A stretch of DNA of 64,000 bases from Berkiella sp964606325 (lineage in GTDB: Bacteria > Pseudomonadota > Gammaproteobacteria > Berkiellales > Berkiellaceae): the NCBI GenBank assembly GCA_964606325.1, contig CAZSGE010000009.1:19453-83452 (forward strand). The letters run 5' to 3'. Shown one piece after another: positions 35,111-43,744 of the stretch. A program made the position numbers and the translations under genes. Within the stretch, counting starts at the first letter, position 1, and every line of letters begins with the position of its first letter. The notes below the pieces were generated by a model. It was not told the origin of the DNA. It searched no databases and worked only from the letters and a program-made list of their open reading frames with translations.

Positions 35111-36487
35111 TCAGGTCAAATAACGCATTCTAAGCGTCATGCCTTTGATTTTACTTTCACTTAATTTATTCAACGCATGCGTGGCAAATTGCTGACTGAT
35201 AGCTACGTATGCATGAAAATCAAAAATATCAATTTTGCCCACATCTTTGGCAGCTAAGCCGGCATCTTTAGTTAAAGCACCTAAGATATCGCCAGGGCGA
35301 AGTTTATTCTTTTTACCTGCTTGAATACAAAGAGTTCGCATTGAAGGTTTAGAGATAAGATTATCCGTTTTAAGCGTTCGCTTCTCAATTTTAGTAAACG
35401 TAATGTTATGTAACTTTTCAATGGCTTCAATTTTAAAGGTTTCACGCGCGGTAAATAAACTGATTGCAATACCGGATTTGCCGCAGCGTCCGGTGCGTCC
35501 AATGCGGTGAGTGTAGATATCGGCACTTGAAGGCAAATCATAATTAACGACTAAGGGTAAATCTTTAATATCTAATCCACGTGAAGCCACATCGGTTGCC
35601 ACTAAAACGGAGCAGCTAAGATTGGCAAATTGTAATAACACTTCTTCTCGTTGGCGTTGCTCAAAATCGCTGTGAATAGCAAGCGCTCTAAAACCTTTGC
35701 TATATAATAAATTGGCAATTTCATCACATTGTACTTTGGTACGGCAAAACACAATGGCTGATGGCAGGTTATAATGCGTTAACAAATCAACGAGTGCGTC
35801 ATTTTTTTCATCCACTGAAACTTCATACGCTAATTGTGAAATATCTGGCGCGTCTTGGCTTTCATGTATACGAATATCAATCGGCGCTGTTTGCAGTGAG
35901 CGGCTCATTTCATGAATCGTGTCAGGGTAAGTGGCAGAAAAAAGTAGGGTTTGTCGTTTTTTGGGTAAAAGGGCAATTATTTGTAATATCTCATCATAAA
36001 AGCCCATATCAAGCATGCGATCAGCTTCATCTAATACCAAAGTAGTTATTTGTTGCAAAGGAAGTGTTTTTCGCTCGATGTGATCTTGAATGCGTCCTGG
36101 TGTACCTACAATTATCTGAGCACCTAAACGGATGGATTCTGCCTGCATTCTAAATGGCTTGCCACCACATAAAGTGAGCACCTTCACGTTGGGCGTTAAG
36201 CGCGCAAGGCGGCGGATCTCTTTACTGACCTGATCGGCTAATTCCCTTGTAGGACATAACACAAGCGATTGTGGCACATTTAGGGAGGGGTTAAGCTTAA
36301 ATAGCAGCCCTAGCCCAAAAGCTGCTGTTTTACCGCTGCCGGTATTTGCTTTAGCGATAATGTCTTTATTCTCTAAAATGACCGGTAAGCTCTTAGCTTG
36401 GATCGGTGTCATTTGTTCATAGCCTAAAGAAGCTAAGTTTTTGAGCAAATCAGCGGATAGAGATAAGCTTGAAAATGATAAGTTCAT
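35111..36487 (-). CDS. dbpA: ATP-dependent RNA helicase DbpA
   Basis: The product is 458 aa from the ATG at 36487. Helicase motifs are ANTGSGKTAAF (I), PTRELADQ (Ia), DEADRMLDMGF (II), FSATYP (III), VATDVASRGLD (V) and HRIGRTGRCG (VI). The C-terminal domain (KKNKLRPGDILGALTKDAGL through KIKGMTLRMRYL) is the DbpA RNA-binding domain that recognises 23S helix 92. It acts in 50S subunit assembly (family knowledge). Confidence 0.93.
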   Translation of the reverse strand: MNLSFSSLSLSADLLKNLASLGYEQMTPIQAKSLPVILENKDIIAKANTGSGKTAAFGLGLLFKLNPSLNVPQSLVLCPTRELADQVSKEIRRLARLTPNVKVLTLCGGKPFRMQAESIRLGAQIIVGTPGRIQDHIERKTLPLQQITTLVLDEADRMLDMGFYDEILQIIALLPKKRQTLLFSATYPDTIHEMSRSLQTAPIDIRIHESQDAPDISQLAYEVSVDEKNDALVDLLTHYNLPSAIVFCRTKVQCDEIANLLYSKGFRALAIHSDFEQRQREEVLLQFANLSCSVLVATDVASRGLDIKDLPLVVNYDLPSSADIYTHRIGRTGRCGKSGIAISLFTARETFKIEAIEKLHNITFTKIEKRTLKTDNLISKPSMRTLCIQAGKKNKLRPGDILGALTKDAGLAAKDVGKIDIFDFHAYVAISQQFATHALNKLSESKIKGMTLRMRYLT

Positions 36488-36538
36488 GACATGGGCTCCA
36501 ATCAGGATGGGCATTATGTCACCTTTTCTCCATAAATT

Positions 36539-36582
36539 GTAGCCTTATAGGTTTTGCAAAGCGAAGCGTGACTATCCTACAA
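36539..36582. repeat. Imperfect palindrome with AAGCGAAG core
   Basis: TTGTAGCCTTATAGG pairs imperfectly with CTATCCTACAA around GCAAAGCGAAGCGTG. It is related by its core to the palindrome at 34147-34172 and stands upstream of dbpA. Confidence 0.5.
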
Positions 36583-36663
36583 TGATATCCGGCAAACTGA
36601 GGACAGGCATTTTGTAAATCGCCCAACAAGGGCCAACACGCTGATCTGACTTAGTGCGACGAG

Positions 36664-37491
36664 CTAATCAATTATAGGTACATGAATGATTATTTTTTCT
36701 TCGTTTGTCCCATTAGGGATCTTATCGAAACTCAAAAATGCCGGCAAAACTTTGCTTACTTTAAAATCAGAATTTTCAATCCATTTGCCAAAAATATAAT
36801 GATAAGCTAAGCCAATATTCCAGATCTTGCCGCTATAACGAAATCGTGCATACCGGCCTCCAGAGAGGATCATGGTTTCTAAACCTAAATCTCTTTCACA
36901 AAGATATATGCCTGCGGAGAATCTTACTTGTGATTCACCTACATTTCCCGCATGCGGATTATCATGGCCAATCCCAATAAAAAGTCCGGGAAAATCATCA
37001 GTTAATTCTAAAGCATTTAATTTTTCACTAAGCGCAGCCCAAGCCTGGGGCGCACATTCATAATAGAGCCCTTTTTTGGTGACAGTTTGAATTTTTAAAG
37101 CATTGAGCTCTACGATATCGGGCTCTTCAAGCGTGACGCATTCTAATTCATTAAGGATATTTATTTTTTCTCTTGCTCGACTGGGCGCGTAACCAAAAGT
37201 ATCTTTAAACCGACGTGAAAAGGCAGCATGATCTTCAAAACCTGAGGAAAGTGCAGTTTCTAGAATGGATTCATTTTTACTTTGTATAGACTGGAATGCC
37301 AATTCCATGCGAAGTTGGCGAATAAAAGTGCCAGGACTTTGATTTGTATATTTTTCGAAAAGGCGCTTTAAAGAAGAGACCGATGTACCAATTTCAGCAG
37401 CAATATCTTCTAATTTCAAAGAAGAGTTATCAATATTTTGATAAATATGGTGTACACTTTTTATGAAGAATTCTTTGTTTAAATGGTTCAT
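36664..37491 (-). CDS. AraC-family regulator with GyrI-like ligand domain
   Basis: The product is 275 aa. The N-terminal two-HTH AraC domain has SLKLEDIAAEIGTSVSSLKRLFEKYTNQSPGTFIRQLRM and the second helix pair with SSGFEDHAAFSRRFKDTFGYAPS. Residues about 115-275 resemble a GyrI-like small-molecule-binding domain (GLFIGIGHDNP, YARFRYSGKIWNIGLAYHYIFGKWI). Rob/SoxS-like members control efflux and stress genes. It is divergent from the methyltransferase gene at 37734, which may be its target (inference). Confidence 0.85.
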   Translation of the reverse strand: MNHLNKEFFIKSVHHIYQNIDNSSLKLEDIAAEIGTSVSSLKRLFEKYTNQSPGTFIRQLRMELAFQSIQSKNESILETALSSGFEDHAAFSRRFKDTFGYAPSRAREKINILNELECVTLEEPDIVELNALKIQTVTKKGLYYECAPQAWAALSEKLNALELTDDFPGLFIGIGHDNPHAGNVGESQVRFSAGIYLCERDLGLETMILSGGRYARFRYSGKIWNIGLAYHYIFGKWIENSDFKVSKVLPAFLSFDKIPNGTNEEKIIIHVPIID

Positions 37492-37733
37492 GCTGGCATT
37501 CCTGTTCTAAGATGAATAAATTTATTATATCGGTGAATAATTTAAATGTCTGTGCAGAAAAGTTCAGTTGGATGATTGCCCCTTTTTTAAGTAACTCATT
37601 GAGCTGACACCAGTATGTATCTATTATTATTGAAAAAATTGACAAAAATCTCATTTCTAAGAAAACTAGATGCATTAAGCTAAAAACTTTAAAACCCCTT
37701 GAAACCTCAGTGACTATTTCCAAAGGAGAGTTC

Positions 37734-38648
37734 ATGTCTACCGATTCTATGCCACATTCAGGTCACTATTTTGGTGATCAACGTGATTTGTGGTGGAACT
37801 ATGATTTTATTGAATTGATGGCTAAGCGATGGGATCTTGGATCGGTTCATTCTGTTTTAGATGTGGGGTGTGGGATTGGCCATTGGGGATTCACATTAAT
37901 ACCTTTTCTTAACAAAAACACACAGATTCACGGGATAGACGCTGAAGCAGCCTGGGTAGATAAAGCAAAAGCGCGTGCAAAGGAAAAGGGCATAAGCGAA
38001 CAATGTCATTTTCAAGTAGGGAAAGCAGAACAGATACCTTTCGCTGATAATTCCTTTGATATGGTGACTTGTCAGACGCTGTTGATTCACGTGGCAGATA
38101 TCAATATAGCATTAAAAGAAATGATTCGCGTTTTAAGGCCAGGTGGAATATTAGCTGTTGCGGAGCCTAATAATATCGCTCCCTTATTAATTTTTAATAC
38201 CCTAAACGTGAATGAGCCTTTGGATAATTTGCTGGAGCATATTCGCTTTCATATTACCTGTGAGAGAGGTAAGCAAGCCTTAAAGTTAGGATATAATTCA
38301 ATCGGAGATATTCTCCCCTATGCATTTTCAAGACAGAACTTAGAAAACATTCAAGTTTATTTATCTGATAAAACCTCTCCCATGATCCCTCCCTATGGTT
38401 CTCATGAAGAGAAAATTTTATTAAAACAAATAGAAGATTGGCAAGGCCAGGAAATCATCGTATGGCCAAAGGATGAAACAAAACGTTATTTTTTAGCGGG
38501 TGGTGGTTCTGAATCTGAATTTGATTCAATATGGCCAAAGCTAATAAATGATGCTAAGACAAATAGGGAAGCCATTCAAAATCAAACGCTGAGTTCAACA
38601 AATGCGACGGTGATGTATTTGATTTCTGGTAGGAAAATTAATATTTAA
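37734..38648 (+). CDS. Class I SAM-dependent methyltransferase
   Basis: The product is 304 aa from the ATG at 37734, chosen for the AAAGGAGAG site just before it. SAM motif VLDVGCGIGHWGF (residues about 41-53), HGIDAEAAWVDKAK, FADNSFDMVTCQTLLIHV and VLRPGGILAVAEPN form a UbiE/Methyltransf_11 core. The C-terminal 130 residues are unassigned. The substrate is unknown. It is adjacent to and divergent from an AraC-type regulator. Confidence 0.85.
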   Translation: MSTDSMPHSGHYFGDQRDLWWNYDFIELMAKRWDLGSVHSVLDVGCGIGHWGFTLIPFLNKNTQIHGIDAEAAWVDKAKARAKEKGISEQCHFQVGKAEQIPFADNSFDMVTCQTLLIHVADINIALKEMIRVLRPGGILAVAEPNNIAPLLIFNTLNVNEPLDNLLEHIRFHITCERGKQALKLGYNSIGDILPYAFSRQNLENIQVYLSDKTSPMIPPYGSHEEKILLKQIEDWQGQEIIVWPKDETKRYFLAGGGSESEFDSIWPKLINDAKTNREAIQNQTLSSTNATVMYLISGRKINI

Positions 38649-38784
38649 ATAATGTAACTTGTATGCACAAGAACGTAGGTTCATTCCTATCGCCAACTGA
38701 ATTGCAATGCCATTCATTTCAGCAATTGTACTTTGTCATGGCTGGCATGGCCTTTAAACACCAACCATGACACCGTATGATTTA

Positions 38785-39546
38785 TCACTGACTAGAAGTC
38801 GGCTTTTCTGCCTCAGTGCTTTCCTCATTTTGTGCTACTTCTTTTTTCTCTTGTGGCACCATTTTGTCGTAAGTCACATTTACGCGCGTTGAGCCCACAG
38901 TCACAAAATTTTGGTTTAACCATTTGGCATCTGCCGGTGTCATGCGAACGCAGCCGTGACTGGCATTGTAATTGGGCACCGCGTTTGAGCCATGCATCGC
39001 AAATCCACCATGGAAAAACATGCAATAAGGCATCGGTGCGCCACCTTTACCAACGGGGAATATTTTTGATTTACAACTTGCACCTCTTTTTTCATATACT
39101 TTGAAAGTACCGGTTGCGGTTCTGCATTTTTTATTAATGTCGGGACAATAACCTTTGCCACCAGAGACTTTGCCTGATTTTACCAGCTCACCTTGGGTAT
39201 CATAAGCTGCCCATGTGCCATGGCTTAAATTCACTTTAACAATGTTGGTGTCATCAATTTTTTCAGGTGGTGCTTCAAAAGCAAACTTAGGCTCTGTATT
39301 TTTGACAATCTTTTTTTTGTGTGGATTTTTGCGCCAGCCATATCTTTCATTTTCATATCGTGAATGCCAATAAGCTGGGCGATAATTGACTCTGTGGCAG
39401 ACATATTTATAGGGGTTACAAACCCACCCTCCCCGCACGTGTCTTTCACCATAGTCACGAGCTTGCCTGTCGCCATAACCAGCAAAAGCTGAAAAACTCA
39501 GCAAAGTTACTATAGATCCTATCAGCAAAACACTATATTTATTCAT
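38785..39546 (-). CDS. L,D-transpeptidase (YkuD domain), exported
   Basis: The product is 253 aa from the ATG at 39546, which places a signal peptide (MNKYSVLLIGSIVTLLSFSAFAG) at the start; a GGGGG site precedes it. The catalytic motif is SHGCVRM with H197 and C199. After the signal is a Tyr/Arg-rich stretch. Such enzymes make 3-3 cross-links in peptidoglycan or attach lipoproteins to it. The Glu/Ser/Thr-rich tail (after residue 230) is probably disordered. Confidence 0.88.
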   Translation of the reverse strand: MNKYSVLLIGSIVTLLSFSAFAGYGDRQARDYGERHVRGGWVCNPYKYVCHRVNYRPAYWHSRYENERYGWRKNPHKKKIVKNTEPKFAFEAPPEKIDDTNIVKVNLSHGTWAAYDTQGELVKSGKVSGGKGYCPDINKKCRTATGTFKVYEKRGASCKSKIFPVGKGGAPMPYCMFFHGGFAMHGSNAVPNYNASHGCVRMTPADAKWLNQNFVTVGSTRVNVTYDKMVPQEKKEVAQNEESTEAEKPTSSQ

Positions 39547-39680
39547 AAATCCCCCATCCATACAATACAGTTTTCGCTGTGACAAAAAGATATTGCCCAA
39601 AGTTCCCTGAAATATATAAATGCAGTTGAGTAATTAGACAGTAGGATTGGATCGCTTTGAGCGATAAAACGAATTGATAA

Positions 39681-41291
39681 TTAGTGTCGAAACTTTCTTT
39701 CTACTGTGGCAGGATCAACCTTTGCCGCAGGTTGTTGTGCATTTTTAGCTGATGAAGCTGATAAAGCATGGCCTGGGGTGTAAACCGGAGATGGTGTAAA
39801 TAAATTATCATCAGGACGCTCTTCCATTTTAGATTCAGTTTTTGCAACATTAGGTATTGCGCCGCGAGCTAGGGGTTGTGCTGCTTGCGCGGTTGATGGT
39901 TCTGTTTTTGCTGAAGCCGTAGGAGGTGGAGCATGCTTTTCCTCCTTATGATTGGTATTTTTAGCAAAGACCCCACTTAACCGTTTTGTGCTTTTAGATA
40001 TTGTGGAAAATAACGAACCACTAACAGATGCTCTTTTTTCGGTCTGTGTATTAGATCGAGGTTTGACGGTTGCCACAGGTGGTGTCGCATGGGAGTGAGC
40101 ACGTGATTTAGTCGCGGCTTGCGCAGTAGGAGAGGACATTTTTTCAACAGGCGTAATAGCTGCGGGCGCAGGGGGCTTTGCTTCAGCTGTATTTGCTCTA
40201 GATGCAGCCGCCGTAGGTGCTACTACTTTTTCATTATGGGATTGCACAAGTTCTCTGTGGGCTTCTTGCAATAGTGGACCGCAAGCCAATGGGCTAGTGG
40301 TAACCACATCAATCTGTGAGCCTAAAACAATTGGCATCTCATCACGGTGAGATTTTTTTGTATTTAATTTACATTCCGTTGGTGAATATTTAGGATCAGC
40401 ATGCGTAACAACTTCTGATAATTTTTTAGAAGGTAAAGCCGGTTGGACATTCGATGTAATGATATGTGAACACAACGTAGGGAGGGGCTCTGACACTTCT
40501 CCATTCCCAGCACGTTCAACAGCCTGTTTGAGCTGCTCGGTTAAGCGATTTCTGGCTATGCCAAAATGATGGTCATAACAAATTTCTACGCAAGAAAAGA
40601 AGCTTTCGTTGCCAGCTGTTTTACAGATAATGGTGTTATTAAAAGAGAAGGGGTGCGCTTTTCCGTTAATCGTAATATTACTATCTAATTCATCCTTTAC
40701 GGCTTTAGTACCAACTTGTTCAGGTGTTGCTTTAATACCTAAATTATCATGCACCGTGCGGCCATTTAATAAGCTTTTTTCTGAATAAACAGGATCTAAT
40801 TCTGATGGGATATTTTTAACCAAAAAATTAATTTTTGGATCCGTGCCACATTGAATATGAGGGACCACGTTCATGACAGGGGCATCGGGACCGTCAGAGC
40901 TTTTCACTGCAAAGGAACCTAGCACCAGATGTAAATTTTCAGGTTGTTTTGCTGCTAAGTCAGCAATCTGTTGTTGAAGTGATTCAAATTCAGCAAGACT
41001 CAGAGGTGTTTTAGTGTAAAACATAAACTCATTGGTAACCAATCTAACGATATGATTAGCGCTTTCTGGTTTTAAATGATTACCATCACAATTTTGCTCT
41101 CTGTGTTTACTCGCAGCAATTTCAGTTAAATTCGCAATAGATTCGAATATTTCCTTGCTTCGATTTGGGTTATCAACAAAGCCCTTTCTGACCACGCCAG
41201 CAAATTGACCGGTTGGGTTCGCGCCATCCTTTTTGGGTAGGGCTGTACATATAATGTCTTGGATGACTATTTCTTGCGCGCCTGCTTTCAT
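39681..41291 (-). CDS. Nitrilase-fold-like protein with long disordered tail
   Basis: The product is 536 aa. Residues 1-265 look like a diverged carbon-nitrogen hydrolase: VTNEFMFY near residue 92 (the catalytic-Glu strand), LHLVLGSFAV, a PHIQCGTDPKINFLVKNIP strand region with Lys, and FSCVEICYDHHFGIARNRL (catalytic-Cys-like 'ICYDxxF'). Residues about 340-536 are rich in Ala, Pro, Thr and Lys and probably disordered. No signal peptide is seen. Legionella-like bacteria encode effectors with such layouts, but secretion is not shown here. The nitrilase match is by pattern only. Confidence 0.5.
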   Translation of the reverse strand: MKAGAQEIVIQDIICTALPKKDGANPTGQFAGVVRKGFVDNPNRSKEIFESIANLTEIAASKHREQNCDGNHLKPESANHIVRLVTNEFMFYTKTPLSLAEFESLQQQIADLAAKQPENLHLVLGSFAVKSSDGPDAPVMNVVPHIQCGTDPKINFLVKNIPSELDPVYSEKSLLNGRTVHDNLGIKATPEQVGTKAVKDELDSNITINGKAHPFSFNNTIICKTAGNESFFSCVEICYDHHFGIARNRLTEQLKQAVERAGNGEVSEPLPTLCSHIITSNVQPALPSKKLSEVVTHADPKYSPTECKLNTKKSHRDEMPIVLGSQIDVVTTSPLACGPLLQEAHRELVQSHNEKVVAPTAAASRANTAEAKPPAPAAITPVEKMSSPTAQAATKSRAHSHATPPVATVKPRSNTQTEKRASVSGSLFSTISKSTKRLSGVFAKNTNHKEEKHAPPPTASAKTEPSTAQAAQPLARGAIPNVAKTESKMEERPDDNLFTPSPVYTPGHALSASSAKNAQQPAAKVDPATVERKFRH

Positions 41292-41411
41292 GTATATTCA
41301 CTATTTATCAGTGTCTAGTACCTACTATATAATTACCATTACAGTTTATCATTTAGGCGTTTGTCTAAGATATGTTTCATAGCTATGACCTACTACTAAT
41401 CAAGGTGAAAA

Positions 41412-41780
41412 ATGCGTGAAGAAATTAAAAATATAATCAGTGGTGCTTCTGATGATCAGATTGATTTAGGTGAGATGGAAATCAAAGACGATGAAATGGC
41501 TGAAATCATGCAATTTATTGTTCAATCTCGTCCGCAGCTAAAAGCGCTTTTTTTGAATAATAATCTGATTTCAGATACAGGTGCCAAAGCTATTTCGCTT
41601 GGTTTACCTTCATTAAAGCAATTATCAAGACTCGATCTCCAAGCTAATCAAATAGGCAAGGAAGGCTTGCAAGCTATATATAGCCTAAAAAATGAAGAAA
41701 CTAAATTGGCCATTCATGGAAACAAAATTGGTGATAATGCAGTGCTAGAAGAAATTAAAAAAGCTGCATTTAGAAAATAA
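41412..41780 (+). CDS. Small leucine-rich repeat protein (ribonuclease-inhibitor type)
   Basis: The product is 122 aa. About three RI-type LRR units of roughly 28 residues are visible: LKALFLNNNLISDTGAKAI, LSRLDLQANQIGKEGLQAI and TKLAIHGNKIGDNAV. It is cytoplasmic, with no signal. An AAGGTG site precedes the ATG. The size suggests a small interaction module; an effector role is possible but unproven. Confidence 0.75.
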   Translation: MREEIKNIISGASDDQIDLGEMEIKDDEMAEIMQFIVQSRPQLKALFLNNNLISDTGAKAISLGLPSLKQLSRLDLQANQIGKEGLQAIYSLKNEETKLAIHGNKIGDNAVLEEIKKAAFRK

Positions 41781-41941
41781 TGTCATGACGTCGAACCTTA
41801 GTTGATACTTTATAGAGTCATTGTATTGAGATGAGACCGTTTATCCACAAATTTGAGTGTATCATCGGCTAGTTCTTGTTCAATGATTAATATAGGTGGT
41901 ATTTTGTAAAGATATTTTTCAAGAATAGAGTTGGAAGAATA

Positions 41942-42676
41942 ATGCAATCTGGTGCAGAAAATACTGAAGTAGTTGAAACACCAGCCCCAACGCTTGAAGG
42001 CTCATTAATGGCAAGTGTTTGTTTAGATACATTGGCATTGATCCTCAACCATTCTGTCATAGATGAAAATAAAACGGTTAGAACTGTTTGCAAAGCTTTT
42101 AATAGTGCTTATCAACTTGCCCTTTCCTATCACCAAGACAGAGAAATTGAGTATTTACTCAAAAACCAGGCATCTATTTTAGCTAAAGCTGACATTAAAA
42201 ATAGAGCTCAATTAGAAGTCTATTTTTCAAATTTAAATAAATTAGTGGGTGGTAATAAAAAAGACATTGCCCACATTCAAAATCGAGAGATTTATCTAGA
42301 CAAGATAAACGGCGTTATCATTATTTCAAAGATGGAGCAAGCCCTGCTTAATCCAAGCTATTACCAGCTTGCCTGTGCATCTTGTTATCTGACGCGTGTA
42401 CCTAGCCATATTTTCCAAATTCCTCGATTTAGAGATTTTTGGCAAAGTATTAGAAGCATTGACTTATCAAATAACCATTTAACCCGATTACCTTTGATGC
42501 TTGAAACAATTCTTCAGAGTACAGCTATTTTGAGGCTTGAAGGCAACAGGCTCGCTTATTGTCCCAGAGCGCATGATTTGATGGAGAGTCAGAATTTATA
42601 TGTTTCTCAAGTCATGGATTTTGAAGATGGATGCGAATCTCCTGACAATCGTCGCAAATATCAAAAAATATTCTAG
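41942..42676 (+). CDS. F-box-like plus leucine-rich repeat protein, candidate effector
   Basis: The product is 244 aa. Residues about 25-60 (VCLDTLALILNHSVIDENK followed by TVRTVCKAFNSAYQLAL) resemble an F-box: paired Leu/Ile helix, short loop, then a V-C-K-x-(W/F)-N helix. Residues about 165-210 form one or two LRR units (IRSIDLSNNHLTRLPLML, TAILRLEGNRLAYCP). F-box/LRR architecture is the substrate-receptor plan of eukaryotic SCF ubiquitin ligases and is copied by Legionella effectors. A GGAAG site lies before the ATG. Confidence 0.6.
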   Translation: MQSGAENTEVVETPAPTLEGSLMASVCLDTLALILNHSVIDENKTVRTVCKAFNSAYQLALSYHQDREIEYLLKNQASILAKADIKNRAQLEVYFSNLNKLVGGNKKDIAHIQNREIYLDKINGVIIISKMEQALLNPSYYQLACASCYLTRVPSHIFQIPRFRDFWQSIRSIDLSNNHLTRLPLMLETILQSTAILRLEGNRLAYCPRAHDLMESQNLYVSQVMDFEDGCESPDNRRKYQKIF

Positions 42677-43021
42677 CTTCATAATTTACATGTTCGAATC
42701 CTAACGTTATATGGCGTTCGTGCCATAATTTGTTTTGAGTAAATCGAGTAAAGGGCATCACAGGCGTCTTGAGGCCGATAATTGCCATCGTTTACCTTGT
42801 AATAAATTTTAAGAGCTAAGAGAAATGTGTTATACTTACCTAAGCGTTCTTTCCTGACTCAGAATCGTTTGGTTTTAGATTCAAGTCTTAGTGGCCTATT
42901 GTGGCCCACCTCGAAGACTCGCTGCCTTTTTTCTAACCCCATCTAGGGTAAGACAGGCGATAGTGGGCTAATCGGTAGTGCCCTCATTTAACCAGATTTT
43001 TCTGACAAGGTAACTAGCAAT
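42677..43021. other. Intergenic region with a tRNA remnant
   Basis: No gene is visible. The notable content is the tRNA-like fragment at 42856-42894, followed by a short GC-richer stretch with GTGGCCCACC that also echoes the tRNA 3' end. Confidence 0.55.
42856..42894 (+). pseudogene. Degenerate 3' half of tRNA-Ile(CAU)
   Basis: It aligns without gaps to 34069-34107 of the intact tRNA, with 33 of 39 bases identical, in the same orientation. It covers the anticodon-arm end, variable loop and T arm. The universal G53-C61 pair of the T stem is broken (G to A), the anticodon-loop base T is G, and no 5' half is present, so it cannot be functional. Confidence 0.65.
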
Positions 43022-43477
43022 ATGAACAACGTGGTTGTAAGAGAAGCAAAACCTCAAGATGCAAAAGTATTGACTAATATCGCTTTAAGATCAAAAGCGC
43101 ATTGGGGCTATTCGCCAGAACTTATCGATCAATGGCGACCTGAATTAGAAGTTACCTCTGAATTGATTCTGAATTCGATTTGTTTCGTTGTTGAAGTGGA
43201 TGGCGAAGTAAAAGGTTTTTGGTGTCGAGCACCAAAAGAGGGATTATCTGAAGGCCGATATTACATTGAACCCGAGGCTATTCGTCAGGGTTATGGCAGA
43301 ATGCTATGGGCTCCAGTAACTACTAAAGCGAAAGAATTAAAAGTAAAATATTTGACTTGGGAAACTGATCCCAATGCGGTAGGTTTTTATTTGAAAATGG
43401 GCGCTAAGCAAATAGGTACAACAGACTCGAAAATTGTACCAGGAACCAAAACACCTATTATGCGATTGTATTTATAA
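43022..43477 (+). CDS. GNAT-family N-acetyltransferase
   Basis: The product is 151 aa, the usual GNAT size. N-terminal VVREAKPQDAKVLTNIALRSKAHWGYSPE, core YYIEPEAIRQGYGRMLWAPV (acetyl-CoA loop QGYGRM) and DPNAVGFYLKMGAKQIG (motif B) are clear. The substrate is unknown; the N-terminal 'RSKAHWGY' form is common in small-molecule acetyltransferases. An AAGG site precedes the ATG. Confidence 0.85.
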   Translation: MNNVVVREAKPQDAKVLTNIALRSKAHWGYSPELIDQWRPELEVTSELILNSICFVVEVDGEVKGFWCRAPKEGLSEGRYYIEPEAIRQGYGRMLWAPVTTKAKELKVKYLTWETDPNAVGFYLKMGAKQIGTTDSKIVPGTKTPIMRLYL

Positions 43478-43485
43478 TCAGATTG

Positions 43486-43514
43486 AAGGTGGGGCATTGA
43501 AATATGCCCACCTT
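43486..43514. terminator. Hairpin after GNAT gene
   Basis: AAGGTGGGGCAT (43486-43497) pairs with ATGCCCACCTT (43504-43514) with one bulged G. The T-run is weak (TTT), so termination is plausible rather than certain. Confidence 0.45.
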
Positions 43515-43525
43515 TAACACAAATC

Positions 43526-43691
43526 TCAAGCAATTTTAGCAACCCCTGCACGAGTAATTTTAACCAATTTCAAACGTTCTTCGATTTCTGCTATAACTAC
43601 CTTCATCGTTTTAGCATCATGCTGATAAGGAACAATCTTCTCTCTGAGCTGGTAATACGCAGTGCCTGGGGAAGATAAATCTAAGCGTCAT
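43526..43691 (-). pseudogene. Possible small-gene remnant with a one-base frameshift
   Basis: On the minus strand a frame of about 53 codons is open to a TGA at 43526-43528 (SSPGTAYYQLREKIVPYQ, then KVVIAEIEERLKLVKI). It has no start of its own; an ATG at 43689-43691 lies one base out of frame. Removing one base after that ATG would give a 55-residue protein. It is unrecognised and may be a decayed gene. Confidence 0.3.
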
Positions 43692-43744
43692 AATAGACAT
43701 TAATAACAATCACCTAAGGGATAATGCCTTAGGTGATTAGAGGG

